DNA of 64,000 nucleotides from Promineifilum sp. (GTDB lineage Bacteria; Chloroflexota; Anaerolineae; Promineifilales; Promineifilaceae). Every line of letters starts with the position of its first letter. Positions within the stretch are counted from its first letter, which is position 1. The stretch is from assembly GCA_017983515.1 (NCBI GenBank), contig JAGOBF010000002.1, positions 124,001 to 188,000 on the forward strand. Reading direction: 5' to 3'. The notes beneath the pieces are model-generated. The model did not search any database, had not been told where the DNA came from, and was given only the letters and a program-made list of their open reading frames with translations. The translations under genes and the position numbers were made by a program. Below are positions 47,606 to 55,743 of the stretch, in pieces.

Positions 47606-48610
47606 TTACAGCTCCATATCGGCTGACAATAGGGCCACCAGCAGGGCGATCGCCCCTTCCACGTCGCCCGTGTCCACCGTCTCGCTGGGAGTGTGGACGT
47701 AGCGACAGGGAATGGAAATGCAGCCGGCGACGCTGCCCGGCCCGGCCAACTGCATCGGCCGCGCGTCGGTTGTCCCGCCGTCCAGCACCTCCAGTTGATA
47801 GTCGATCTCCGCTGCCTCGGCCCGCCGCCGCATCAGGCGAACCAGACCGGCGTGGGCGATCATGCCGCTGTCCTTGACCTTGATCGCCGGCCCCGCACCC
47901 AGGCGCACGTCCATCGGCCGGGACTCCGGCACGTCGCCGGTCAGTGTCACATCCAGGGCGATGCTCACATCGGGCATGATGCCATTGGCCGCTGCCTCCG
48001 CGCCGCGCGTACCGACTTCCTCCTGCACGCTGAAAACGAAGTACAGGTCGTGGGGCACGTCGGCGGGCAGCCGACGCAACGCCTCGATGGCTACGGCGCA
48101 ACCGATGCGGTCGTCCATGCTCTTGGCCGTCAGGTGGCGGCCGCGCGACTCGAAAGGCCGGGCGAAGTGGGCCGCGTCGCCCACCCGCACCGGGCAATCT
48201 TCGCGGCTGGTGGCGCCCACGTCGATAAAGTGCTTGTTGAGGGGGTGAACCATGTTGCGGTCATCGAGCCGGTCAGCGCCGATCACACCGATGGTGCCGT
48301 CGGCAAAACGCACCCGTCCCCCCAGCAAGGTGTGGCTGCCCACACCGCCGATGTTGGTGAAACGCAGAAAGCCCTTCTCGGTTATGTGGCTGACCATAAT
48401 ACCGATCTCGTCCATGTGTGCGGCGATCATGACCTTGAGAGGATTGGGCTCCCCGGTCGTGGCTCGCTTGCGGGCGATGAGGTTGCCCAAGGCATCGACG
48501 GTTACTTCGTCGGCGAGGGGTTCGATGAGCGGCCGGATGAGATCGCGTACGCCATCTTCAAACCCGGACGGGCCATATGCTTCTACAAGCGAGCGAATCA
48601 GGTCATTCAT
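47606..48610 (-). CDS. M42-family aminopeptidase (copy 1)
   Basis: The 334-residue product is a di-metal aminopeptidase of the tetrahedral TET type, acting on peptides in the cytosol. It has the metal and catalytic motifs AAHMDEIGIMV, DDRIGCAVAIEAL, QEEVGTRGAEAA (catalytic Glu), ALDVTLTGD and a final His in YVHTPSETVD. It is the last of three tandem paralogs on the minus strand, 31 nt after the second. It differs most from the third copy, which suggests divided substrate preferences rather than recent duplication. Confidence 0.93.
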   Translation of the reverse strand: MNDLIRSLVEAYGPSGFEDGVRDLIRPLIEPLADEVTVDALGNLIARKRATTGEPNPLKVMIAAHMDEIGIMVSHITEKGFLRFTNIGGVGSHTLLGGRVRFADGTIGVIGADRLDDRNMVHPLNKHFIDVGATSREDCPVRVGDAAHFARPFESRGRHLTAKSMDDRIGCAVAIEALRRLPADVPHDLYFVFSVQEEVGTRGAEAAANGIMPDVSIALDVTLTGDVPESRPMDVRLGAGPAIKVKDSGMIAHAGLVRLMRRRAEAAEIDYQLEVLDGGTTDARPMQLAGPGSVAGCISIPCRYVHTPSETVDTGDVEGAIALLVALLSADMEL

Positions 48611-48641
48611 ATCGTCTTCTCATTCTCCGAAAATCGGCCGC

Positions 48642-49685
48642 TCAGTGGCGGCGAAAGGTGTCGGGTGTCAATGTCCGCAAGGCCGCATCGGCCAGACGGA
48701 CGATGTTGTCGTAATCATCCAGGTTAATCATCATCGTCGGCGTGTGAGCATAGCGGCCGGGCACGGCCAACGTGGCTGCCGGAATGCCCGCTCCGGCGCG
48801 CTGGATTGCCCCGGTATTGGTGCCGCCGCCGCCCGGCTGGCGCACTTGGTAGGGGATGCCTTGGGCGTCCCCCGTGGCCATCAAGTGGGCCACAAGGCGC
48901 GGATCCTGAATGGTACGGGCGTCCATAACGTAGATGGAAACTCCCTTACCCAAGGCTACGTTGGGGCTGCGGTCTTGCTCCTTGGGCAGGTCGAAGGCAG
49001 GCGTGCATTCCAGCACCAGGGCGGCGTCAGCGCGGGCATTGAAGGCGGCGATCCTGGCTCCGCGCAGGCCGACTTCTTCCTGCACGGTGAAGGCGGCCAC
49101 CAAGTCGAAGGGAAAGCGCTCGCCGCGCAATAGTTCGACCAGCGCGGCGCAGCCGGCCCGATTGTCGAAGGCCTTGCCGATAGCCGTTCGGCCGCCGTCT
49201 ATCTCCTCGTATTCGGTAACGAATGCCGCGTAGTCGCCTACCTTGACGCTGGCTGAGGCCGCCTCTTTGTTCTTGGCGCCGATGTCGATGCGCATGGCGT
49301 CGATCTTGACCACTTTGGAGAATTCACCATGCTTGAGCAGATGAATCGCGCGCGCCCCGATGACGCCGGTCACTTTCCGGGGGCCGACCTGGACGACTTT
49401 GCCCAGCAGCGCGCGGTCGTCGAACCCACCGACGTTGGTGAACCGAAGCATACCGCCGCTGTCGATGTCGGTAATGAGCAAACCGACTTCATCCATGTGG
49501 GCATCTACGAGCACCCGCATGTTGTAGTCGCCTGTGCCGCGCTTGGTCGCCGTCAGGTTGCCCATCGTATCGACGGCCCATTCGTCGACGTGATCGGCGA
49601 TCAGATCGCGGATCAGCAGCCGGACTTCCTTCTCGGCTCCGGAGACGCCCACGGCCTCCGTCAATTGTTTCAGCAAATCATTCAT
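48642..49685 (-). CDS. M42-family aminopeptidase (copy 2)
   Basis: This 347-residue paralog carries DAHMDEVGLLI, FDNRAGCAALVEL, VQEEVGLRGARIA, LVLECTP and YAHTPTMMIN. At the fourth metal position it reads LECTP where the neighbouring copies have IALDVT/IAIDVT, so a Glu replaces the usual Asp. TET complexes can mix subunits with different specificities, so hetero-oligomers with its neighbours are possible. Its ATG overlaps the stop of copy 3 by ATGA. Confidence 0.92.
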   Translation of the reverse strand: MNDLLKQLTEAVGVSGAEKEVRLLIRDLIADHVDEWAVDTMGNLTATKRGTGDYNMRVLVDAHMDEVGLLITDIDSGGMLRFTNVGGFDDRALLGKVVQVGPRKVTGVIGARAIHLLKHGEFSKVVKIDAMRIDIGAKNKEAASASVKVGDYAAFVTEYEEIDGGRTAIGKAFDNRAGCAALVELLRGERFPFDLVAAFTVQEEVGLRGARIAAFNARADAALVLECTPAFDLPKEQDRSPNVALGKGVSIYVMDARTIQDPRLVAHLMATGDAQGIPYQVRQPGGGGTNTGAIQRAGAGIPAATLAVPGRYAHTPTMMINLDDYDNIVRLADAALRTLTPDTFRRH

Positions 49686-50818
49686 GCGCTATCACCTTCA
49701 CTCGCGCTCCGGCCGTTGCCGTTCTGGTTACTTTTTTCCGGTCGCATCAATTCTTCCCGGATGTTATCCAGGAAGTCGTCGCCGAGGCGGGCGACCGTCT
49801 CGGCCAGCAGGCGGCCGACGCGCTCGACATCGCCCATATCCACCGTCTCGACCATGGTGTGCATGTAGCGCAGGGGGATCGACAGGACCCCTGCGGGGAT
49901 GCCTTCGCGGGCGACCTGGATCGCGTAGGCATCAGTGCCGCTGCCGGCGGCGTGGACGCCGATACCGATTTTCATCTCCAGCGCGCCGGCCGCGTCGCGC
50001 AAGGCTCCATAGAGGCCGGGATGGACGTTCGCACCGATGTCGAGCACCGGCCCGCTGCCCAGCTCCATCAATTCGCTATCACTCGTGCCCGGCCCTTTGG
50101 CATGGGTCACGTCGATTGCGATGGCCGCATCCGGTCGTTGGGCGTAGGCGCTGGTATAGGCTCCTAGAAAGGTCTCTTCCTCCTGCGACGTGGCTACGGC
50201 GAGCACGTCCCAGGTATGGCGGCGCTGTTGCAGAAGTTCAAGGCAGATCGTGACGGCCGTGACTGAGGCGCGGTTGTCCAGAGCCTTGCCCGCGACCCGG
50301 CCATTCTGCAATTTGCGCAGAGATTGCCTGAACGTGACGAAATCGCCGATGGTCACTAAGCGACGCACCTCGTCGATGGGCAAGCCGACGTCGAGGACCA
50401 GGTTTTCATAGCTGTAGGCTTTGTCGCGCTCTTTTTCCGGCAAATAGGAATCGGGCAAGCCACCCAACACGCCGGTCAGCAGCCTGGCTCCGTGGACGAC
50501 GGCCGTCTGCCCCAGCAGGTGCCGCCGGTCGACGCCGCCCAGTTCCGTGACGCGCAGGAAACCGTTGCCGTCGTGCTCCACAATACGCGACACCATCAGA
50601 CCCAACTCATCCATGTGAGCAGCCAGCAAGATACTGGGGCGCGGCCGGTCGGCCGGCCCCGCTCCGCGCTTGATGCCCAGCAGGCTGCCGACCCGGTCGA
50701 CGACGATCTCGTCTACGAGCGGCCGCCAGAGTGGCTCGATGACGGCCGCGGCGCCGCCCTCATTGCCAGTCGGGCCAGGCGCTTCGGTCAACTGTTTTAA
50801 CAATTCAAACGTTTCCAT
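49682..50818 (-). CDS. M42-family aminopeptidase (copy 3)
   Basis: This 378-residue paralog opens the three-gene operon. It contains LAAHMDELGLMV, ALDNRASVTAV, the catalytic pair in SQEEETFLGAYTSAY (a variant of the usual QEEVGLRGA), AIDVTHAKGPGT and RYMHTMVETVDMGD. The altered loop behind the catalytic Glu and the acidic/Asn-rich C-terminal tail set it apart from its neighbours. AGGAA lies upstream of the ATG. The TP-rich membrane protein ends about 17 nt before it. Confidence 0.92.
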   Translation of the reverse strand: METFELLKQLTEAPGPTGNEGGAAAVIEPLWRPLVDEIVVDRVGSLLGIKRGAGPADRPRPSILLAAHMDELGLMVSRIVEHDGNGFLRVTELGGVDRRHLLGQTAVVHGARLLTGVLGGLPDSYLPEKERDKAYSYENLVLDVGLPIDEVRRLVTIGDFVTFRQSLRKLQNGRVAGKALDNRASVTAVTICLELLQQRRHTWDVLAVATSQEEETFLGAYTSAYAQRPDAAIAIDVTHAKGPGTSDSELMELGSGPVLDIGANVHPGLYGALRDAAGALEMKIGIGVHAAGSGTDAYAIQVAREGIPAGVLSIPLRYMHTMVETVDMGDVERVGRLLAETVARLGDDFLDNIREELMRPEKSNQNGNGRSASEGDSA

Positions 50819-50835
50819 AAAAGCGATTCCTGGGG

Positions 50836-51342
50836 TTAAGGGGTTGCATTTGCTTCCGGCGTGCCCGTCACGTCGTCGGTGACTTCGAGCGTGGGGGTTG
50901 CCGTGGCCGTTTCCGTCGGCGTTTCCGTCGGCGTCTCGGTGGGTGTTTCCGTAGGCGTCTCGGTGGGCGTCGCCGTCGGGGTGTCCGTGGGCGTCGCCGT
51001 CGGTGTGTCGGTAGGTGTTGCCGTCGGTGTGTCGGTCAGCGTGGCCGTGGCGGTGGACGTGTCCGTCGCCGTTGGCGTGACGGACGGGGTGACGGTTGCC
51101 CGCGGTGTGGGCGAGCCGGGTGGCGTCAGCGAGACGACGACGGGTGGCAAGCGTGTGGCGTCGTCGGTCGGCGTCGGCGAATCGGCCGGTGAGCCGGTTT
51201 CCTCCGGCGTTGGCGATGTGTTGCCACGATTAGGCGCGCGGGAGAGCAAAGCGATACCGGACAGGTAGCAAGGCACGGTGAGGAGGATGATGCCAACCAG
51301 AATGGCATAGGTCCGGCGGCGTGTATCCATGCGAGGAATCAT
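50836..51342 (-). CDS. Membrane-anchored Thr/Pro-repeat protein
   Basis: The 168-residue protein has a short basic N-terminus, one membrane helix (about 10-33) and a long low-complexity tail of TPT, TPTDTPTA and TETP repeats. Such tails lie outside the membrane as unfolded or glycosylated stalks. There is no folded domain, so it cannot be assigned a function. A second in-frame Met lies 4 codons in. It lies upstream of the M42 genes and divergent to a sensor kinase. Confidence 0.7.
   Translation of the reverse strand: MIPRMDTRRRTYAILVGIILLTVPCYLSGIALLSRAPNRGNTSPTPEETGSPADSPTPTDDATRLPPVVVSLTPPGSPTPRATVTPSVTPTATDTSTATATLTDTPTATPTDTPTATPTDTPTATPTETPTETPTETPTETPTETATATPTLEVTDDVTGTPEANATP
50894..51060. 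repeat. Tandem 12-nt-type repeats coding for Thr/Pro-rich sequence
   Basis: Short GTCGGCGTxTCC-like units recur in a 12-nt rhythm within the TP-rich protein gene. They are imperfect, keep the reading frame and give the TPTxTPTx protein repeat, so copy-number variation would change stalk length without frameshift. Confidence 0.7.
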
Positions 51343-51359
51343 AGTGAACTACCCCTCAA

Positions 51360-51387
51360 ATGACAAATTAAGGCACTATGTTATACT
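51360..51387 (+). promoter_or_regulatory. Promoter of the large sensor kinase gene
   Basis: ATGACA (51360-51365) and TATACT (51382-51387) are separated by 16 nt. The transcript would start near 51394 and leave a leader of about 60 nt before the GTG at 51453. Confidence 0.55.
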
Positions 51388-51452
51388 GCTCAGGCAGACA
51401 TAAAGTATGGGCGACGGCCGGTCGGCCCACTGACCGGCAGGGACATTGAGCA

Positions 51453-54400
51453 GTGCTGATTGAACTATGGGGACAGTCCGGTCGGGCCGGGGTTGCCTGG
51501 CCCGAAAATGCATTGACTACCGGCCTTTGGCTCATCGGCCTGGGGTTGCTGGCTGTGGCCCTCGGCCGCTCGGACGCCCGCCGAACGTGGCAGGCGATGG
51601 GCCGTGGGCAGTGGTCAACCCTGATCGTCCTGTGCGGAGCGGCTCTCTTCTTTAGCCAGCTATTTCCGCTCACTTTTCCCTGGATCAACCCGATTTTGCG
51701 TGAGTACCCGGCGACCGGCGCGATCCTGTTGCTGTCGGCCGTGCCGTATCTGGTGGCCGGAGCGTTGCTCAATGTGCCGTCGGCCATCCTCGTGGGCATG
51801 TTCGCCGGGATCGGCCGCGTCGTGGGCCAGACCGGGGAGCCGCTGGACGTCGTGGCCGTCGCGCTGGCCGCGGGGTTGTCGGCCATCATGATGCGCCAAA
51901 TTTACGCCGGCCGCGGCTTCGATTTATTGCGCCGTCCCCTCGCCGCCGGGGTCCTTGGGCGGCTGATGCTCCCGTTGATAGGTGGATTGGCCCTCTTTGC
52001 CCATTCGCTACCGGCCGGGGTGCTCGGTGCGCTGGACCTGGCCCTGTACCTCAGCTTCTGGAGCGCTTTGCCGGCGCTGGTTGAGGGCGCTATTGGCGGA
52101 GCGGTCGCTATGGCCATCCTGTGGATTGTGCCGCACCGGCGGCCGGAGCCGGGCACCGTCCCCTCGCCGCTCCAGCGCAGCCTGCAACGCCAGCTTGTAG
52201 CCGCGTTTCTGGCCTTTGCGACGGTGGTCGTCTTTCTTAGTGCCTCTGTGGCCTTCTATTTTTCCGCACGGGCGACGGGTCGTGCCCTAACTGACCAGAT
52301 GGTCAACCGGGCCGAGACGACGGCGGCACGTCTCGGCTCCTTACAGCGGGAGCTGGCCGGCACGTTGGTTCAATTTGGGGCCGATCCGGCCCTGGCGACA
52401 GAAAATGTCGTGGAGAAATCGGCCGCCTTGGGCCGGATTCAGGCTACCCGACAGTTCGACCACGTGCGTATGCTCAGCGCATCGGGTGAGGTTTTTTCCG
52501 ACCGCCCGGCCGGCGACGCTGAACTGACTGAGGCGGAACGAGTGATCGCCGCCGCCGCATTGGCCGGCGAGACGCGCTGGGCCATCACGCGCGACGCAGG
52601 CGAGTCCTATGGCCTGAGCCTGGCCGTGCCGGGCGCGAACGACGGCCCCCAGACAACGGCGTTGCTCGCCACCGTTTTGCCCGAAGTGTTGAGCGATATG
52701 TGGATTGGCCTGTCGGCTGGCGAAGGACATGGCTCTGGCTTTCTGGTCAACGAAGCTTCGGAAGTTCTGGCGGCCGACGGGAAGTCGCGGGAGACCTGGT
52801 CTTTCCCGACCGCTGCCCAAACCTCACGCTCGCTTTCCGCCGCTACCGGCCACACCATTTATGAGTCTCGCGACCCAGCAACCGGGGCCAGACAATTGGC
52901 CGCGGTTGCGCCGGTTTCGCAGAGCGGCTGGAAGGTTGTCGCCACGATGCCGCGCGCCGCCATCTTGGGGCAGACCTTGTCGATCATAGGGCCGTTGACC
53001 CTGTTATTAATGATCGTGAGTACGTTATTCTACGCCATCGTAGCCGTGCTGGGCCGCGATATCACCCGGCCGATCGCTGAAATTAGTCGCGCATCGCGAG
53101 CCATTGCCGGGGGCGGGGGGCTGGAGCGGCCGGTGCGCTCCGAGCGCGAGGACGAAATCGGGCAATTGACGCTGGCATTTTCCCAGATGCAGCGCGCCCT
53201 GCGCCAGCGGCTGGATGAATTGTCGCTGGTGCTCAGTGTCAGCAACGACGTGGCAGCCACGCTCAGCCTGCCGCAAGGGATGACGGCCGTGCTTCAAGGG
53301 CTGCTGCGGGGCACAGGCGCGGCCGGGGCGCGGGCGGTCGTGCGCAATCCGGCCACGCCCGCGCCGCTGATATTCGCCGAAGGGCCGGCGGCCGACGGCA
53401 TGAGCATTTTTGATCGCGCGGTACTGTTGCGATTGCGCGCGGTGGATGAACTGTCTTACGGGACGGCGGCCGAGATCGAAGAGGGATTGGCGATCACGTC
53501 GTCGCCGGTGGCGGCCCTCTACGCGTTGCCCCTGAGACCCGGCGGCGAGTTTCAGGGCGTGCTCTATGTGGCCTTTCGTCAGCCGCACTATTTCGACAGC
53601 GACGAACGCAATTTCTTGCGCACGCTAGCCGGGCAGGCGACGGTGTTGGTCCAAAACGCTCACCTGTTCGTGGCCGCCGAGGGCGGGCGGCGGCGGCTGG
53701 CGGCCATCTTGGCTTCCACTACCAACGGCGTGCTGGTCACCGATCAGACGGATCGGATGCTGCTCATGAATCCGGCGGCGGAACGCGCTCTGGGAATACG
53801 CGCCCGCGACGTGGGCGGCCGGCCGGTGGTGGACGCGCTGGCCGGAGTAGATCGCGACGGCCAGCTGGCGCGCCATCTAAGCCTGGGTCTCTCATCGGCC
53901 GTTGGCGGAGCGGCCGACGGCAAGATAGAGGTGATAGTCGGGGAACAGGTTTTTCTGGCGGGCATTTCGACGGTCTATAACCATGACGGCCAGACGATGG
54001 GACGGGTGGCCGTCTTGCAGGACGTGACCGACATCCGGGAACTGGATCGCCTGAAATCGGATTTTGTGGCCGGCATCTCCCATGACTTGCTCAGTCCCTT
54101 GACGTATATGCACAACTACGCGGCCACGCTGCCGATCATCGATGATCCGGCCCTGGAAAAAGAATATGCCGAGAAAATCCTGGCCGGCATCGACCGGATG
54201 AAGCGACTGGTGAACGATTTGCTTGATCTGGCGCGCATCGAGGCGGGATTGAACCTGCAATTTGACCGGATAAACGTGGCCGCGCTGCTGGACGAGATCG
54301 TGGTGGAATACGCTTCGCCCGCCCACGTGGCCGGCGTTAGCCTGGTGGTCGAGGCCCCCATCGACCTGCCGCCGCTGGTGGCCGACCCAGCCCTCTTGCG

Positions 54401-54728
54401 ACGAGCGATTACCAATCTGGTAACGAATGCGCTGAAGCACGCTCCTCAGAGCGGCCGCCTGACACTGAAAGCCGAGGTGGTCGGACGCGAACTGGTGATC
54501 ACCGTTCGCGATCGGGGGCCGGGGATTGCTGCAGCCGACCAGGCGCATCTGTTCGAGAAGTTCTATCGGGGGCAGGCGCTGTCAACGGTCGAGCGTGGGC
54601 GTGGGTCGGGCTTGGGGCTGGCTATCGTCAAGTCTGTTGCTGACCATCATCACGGCCGGGTGTGGTGCGAGAGCCGACCCGGGGAGGGTAGCGCGTTTTC
54701 GATGGCTATTCCGCTGCAACGTAGCTGA
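51453..54728 (+). CDS. Large membrane sensor histidine kinase (MASE-like, HAMP, GAF, PAS)
   Basis: The 1091-residue protein opens with about seven membrane helices (roughly 20-230), a possible 7TM sensor. A further helix (QLVAAFLAFATVVVFLSASV) leads to an extracytoplasmic region (about 280-505), then another helix and a HAMP domain (ITRPIAEISRASRAIAGG). Next come GAF (about 590-725), PAS (VLVTDQTDRMLLMNPAAERA) and the kinase core with the phospho-His in GISHDLLSPL (about 875), NLVTNALKH, RDRGPGIAAAD and GSGLGLAIVKSV. No response regulator is nearby. The start is GTG. Confidence 0.9.
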   Translation: MLIELWGQSGRAGVAWPENALTTGLWLIGLGLLAVALGRSDARRTWQAMGRGQWSTLIVLCGAALFFSQLFPLTFPWINPILREYPATGAILLLSAVPYLVAGALLNVPSAILVGMFAGIGRVVGQTGEPLDVVAVALAAGLSAIMMRQIYAGRGFDLLRRPLAAGVLGRLMLPLIGGLALFAHSLPAGVLGALDLALYLSFWSALPALVEGAIGGAVAMAILWIVPHRRPEPGTVPSPLQRSLQRQLVAAFLAFATVVVFLSASVAFYFSARATGRALTDQMVNRAETTAARLGSLQRELAGTLVQFGADPALATENVVEKSAALGRIQATRQFDHVRMLSASGEVFSDRPAGDAELTEAERVIAAAALAGETRWAITRDAGESYGLSLAVPGANDGPQTTALLATVLPEVLSDMWIGLSAGEGHGSGFLVNEASEVLAADGKSRETWSFPTAAQTSRSLSAATGHTIYESRDPATGARQLAAVAPVSQSGWKVVATMPRAAILGQTLSIIGPLTLLLMIVSTLFYAIVAVLGRDITRPIAEISRASRAIAGGGGLERPVRSEREDEIGQLTLAFSQMQRALRQRLDELSLVLSVSNDVAATLSLPQGMTAVLQGLLRGTGAAGARAVVRNPATPAPLIFAEGPAADGMSIFDRAVLLRLRAVDELSYGTAAEIEEGLAITSSPVAALYALPLRPGGEFQGVLYVAFRQPHYFDSDERNFLRTLAGQATVLVQNAHLFVAAEGGRRRLAAILASTTNGVLVTDQTDRMLLMNPAAERALGIRARDVGGRPVVDALAGVDRDGQLARHLSLGLSSAVGGAADGKIEVIVGEQVFLAGISTVYNHDGQTMGRVAVLQDVTDIRELDRLKSDFVAGISHDLLSPLTYMHNYAATLPIIDDPALEKEYAEKILAGIDRMKRLVNDLLDLARIEAGLNLQFDRINVAALLDEIVVEYASPAHVAGVSLVVEAPIDLPPLVADPALLRRAITNLVTNALKHAPQSGRLTLKAEVVGRELVITVRDRGPGIAAADQAHLFEKFYRGQALSTVERGRGSGLGLAIVKSVADHHHGRVWCESRPGEGSAFSMAIPLQRS

Positions 54729-54783
54729 GGCAGTGGAGTTGACGATGTGACTCGCTAGGCTTAATCAAGAATCCGACGTTTCG

Positions 54784-55173
54784 TTATTCCTGATAATATT
54801 TGTTTTCAATAAAGCGGTCTTTGCCCATGACGCGCACGGCGATCCAGGCCAGGGTCATCGTCGGTATGACCTGCGTGAACGGGACGAGCGACTCGAACGT
54901 GGCGATGCCGCGCAGCCCCTTGAGACCCAGCCGATCGAGGACGATCCAGGCGATGGGCGCGGAGAGAAAATCCAGCGCCAGATCGAGCACGTCGAGAAAG
55001 AGCACCACCAGAAACGGGGTATAGAGCATCGTCTCAGCGAAGCCCGCGCCCGGCGGCACCTTGATATGACGGATCTGGATGAAGATGATCGCCAGCAGGA
55101 TGAGCGCCAAGATGAGGGCCACTGACATCACACTGACTAGGATTAAGACGAAGTTTTGAAGGAATTCTTCCAT
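54784..55173 (-). CDS. Membrane protein of unknown function (129 aa)
   Basis: This has three or four hydrophobic segments, including an N-terminal one (about 6-32) and a central VVLFLDVLDLALDFL, and a basic tail ending NKYYQE. I recognise no family. It begins 16 nt after the stop of the DUF456 gene on the same strand, so they likely form an operon and may act together at the membrane. Confidence 0.7.
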   Translation of the reverse strand: MEEFLQNFVLILVSVMSVALILALILLAIIFIQIRHIKVPPGAGFAETMLYTPFLVVLFLDVLDLALDFLSAPIAWIVLDRLGLKGLRGIATFESLVPFTQVIPTMTLAWIAVRVMGKDRFIENKYYQE

Positions 55174-55189
55174 TGATTTGATTATTTTC

Positions 55190-55693
55190 CTAAACCGGCG
55201 CTTGGGTCACCACGAGCAAGATCATCATGATGCCGCCGGCAATTTCGAAGAGTGTGCTGATGCCCCAGCCGACCATGCCCCCGAAGGCGGCCTTCAGAGC
55301 CGGCCGTAAAGCTCCCTGACGAACGTATTCAGACAGGACCAGCCCGGCCGCATAGCCCACGATTGTGCCGACAAGGGGGATGGGCAGCAGGAATGTCCCA
55401 GCCATGGCCCCGATAAAGCCGACAACGAGCGTTCGCCACGTTGCGCCGGTCTTCTTAGCGCCCAGAGCCGACAGCCAGATGTTGGATGTGCCGGCCGCCA
55501 ACCCGATGAGCGTGATCAGGGCGAAGATCCACGGCGAAAAGGTGTCGAAGCCGACGACGACGGCCGCGTAGTAGAGCGAAGCGAGCCAGATAATGATGAG
55601 ACCGGGAATGACGGGCAGGATAATGCCGAGGAGACCAACGACAAAAGCCAGAATGACGACACCGGTGCTAACCGTAAAAGCGAGATTTTCCAT
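55190..55693 (-). CDS. DUF456-family membrane protein
   Basis: The 167-residue product has the DUF456 pattern: a glycine-rich first helix with GLLGIILPVIPGLIIIWLA, an aromatic second region, and a C-terminal set with GAMAGTFLLPIPLVG and a pair of glycine-rich helices. Five or six membrane helices are predicted. The family function is unknown. TATAGT lies 8 nt before the ATG with no ribosome site, suggesting a leaderless transcript that also covers the next membrane gene. Confidence 0.88.
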   Translation of the reverse strand: MENLAFTVSTGVVILAFVVGLLGIILPVIPGLIIIWLASLYYAAVVVGFDTFSPWIFALITLIGLAAGTSNIWLSALGAKKTGATWRTLVVGFIGAMAGTFLLPIPLVGTIVGYAAGLVLSEYVRQGALRPALKAAFGGMVGWGISTLFEIAGGIMMILLVVTQAPV

Positions 55694-55701
55694 TTCCGAA
55701 T

Positions 55702-55707
55702 ACTATA
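55702..55707 (-). promoter_or_regulatory. -10 element of the DUF456 operon (leaderless)
   Basis: TATAGT on the minus strand ends 8 nt before the ATG at 55693. No ribosome site lies in between. Confidence 0.45.
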
Positions 55708-55743
55708 CGCACTTTTCCCGCGGGAGTTGTGCCGGGGAGGGGA

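Noticed and set aside
47693..48727. Plus-strand frame of 344 codons opposite the first and second M42 genes
   Set aside because: It spans the end of one gene and the start of the next, and has no ribosome site.
50894..51060. Short tandem repeats considered as a CRISPR array
   Set aside because: Units are 12 nt, contiguous and coding, with no unique spacers and no cas genes.
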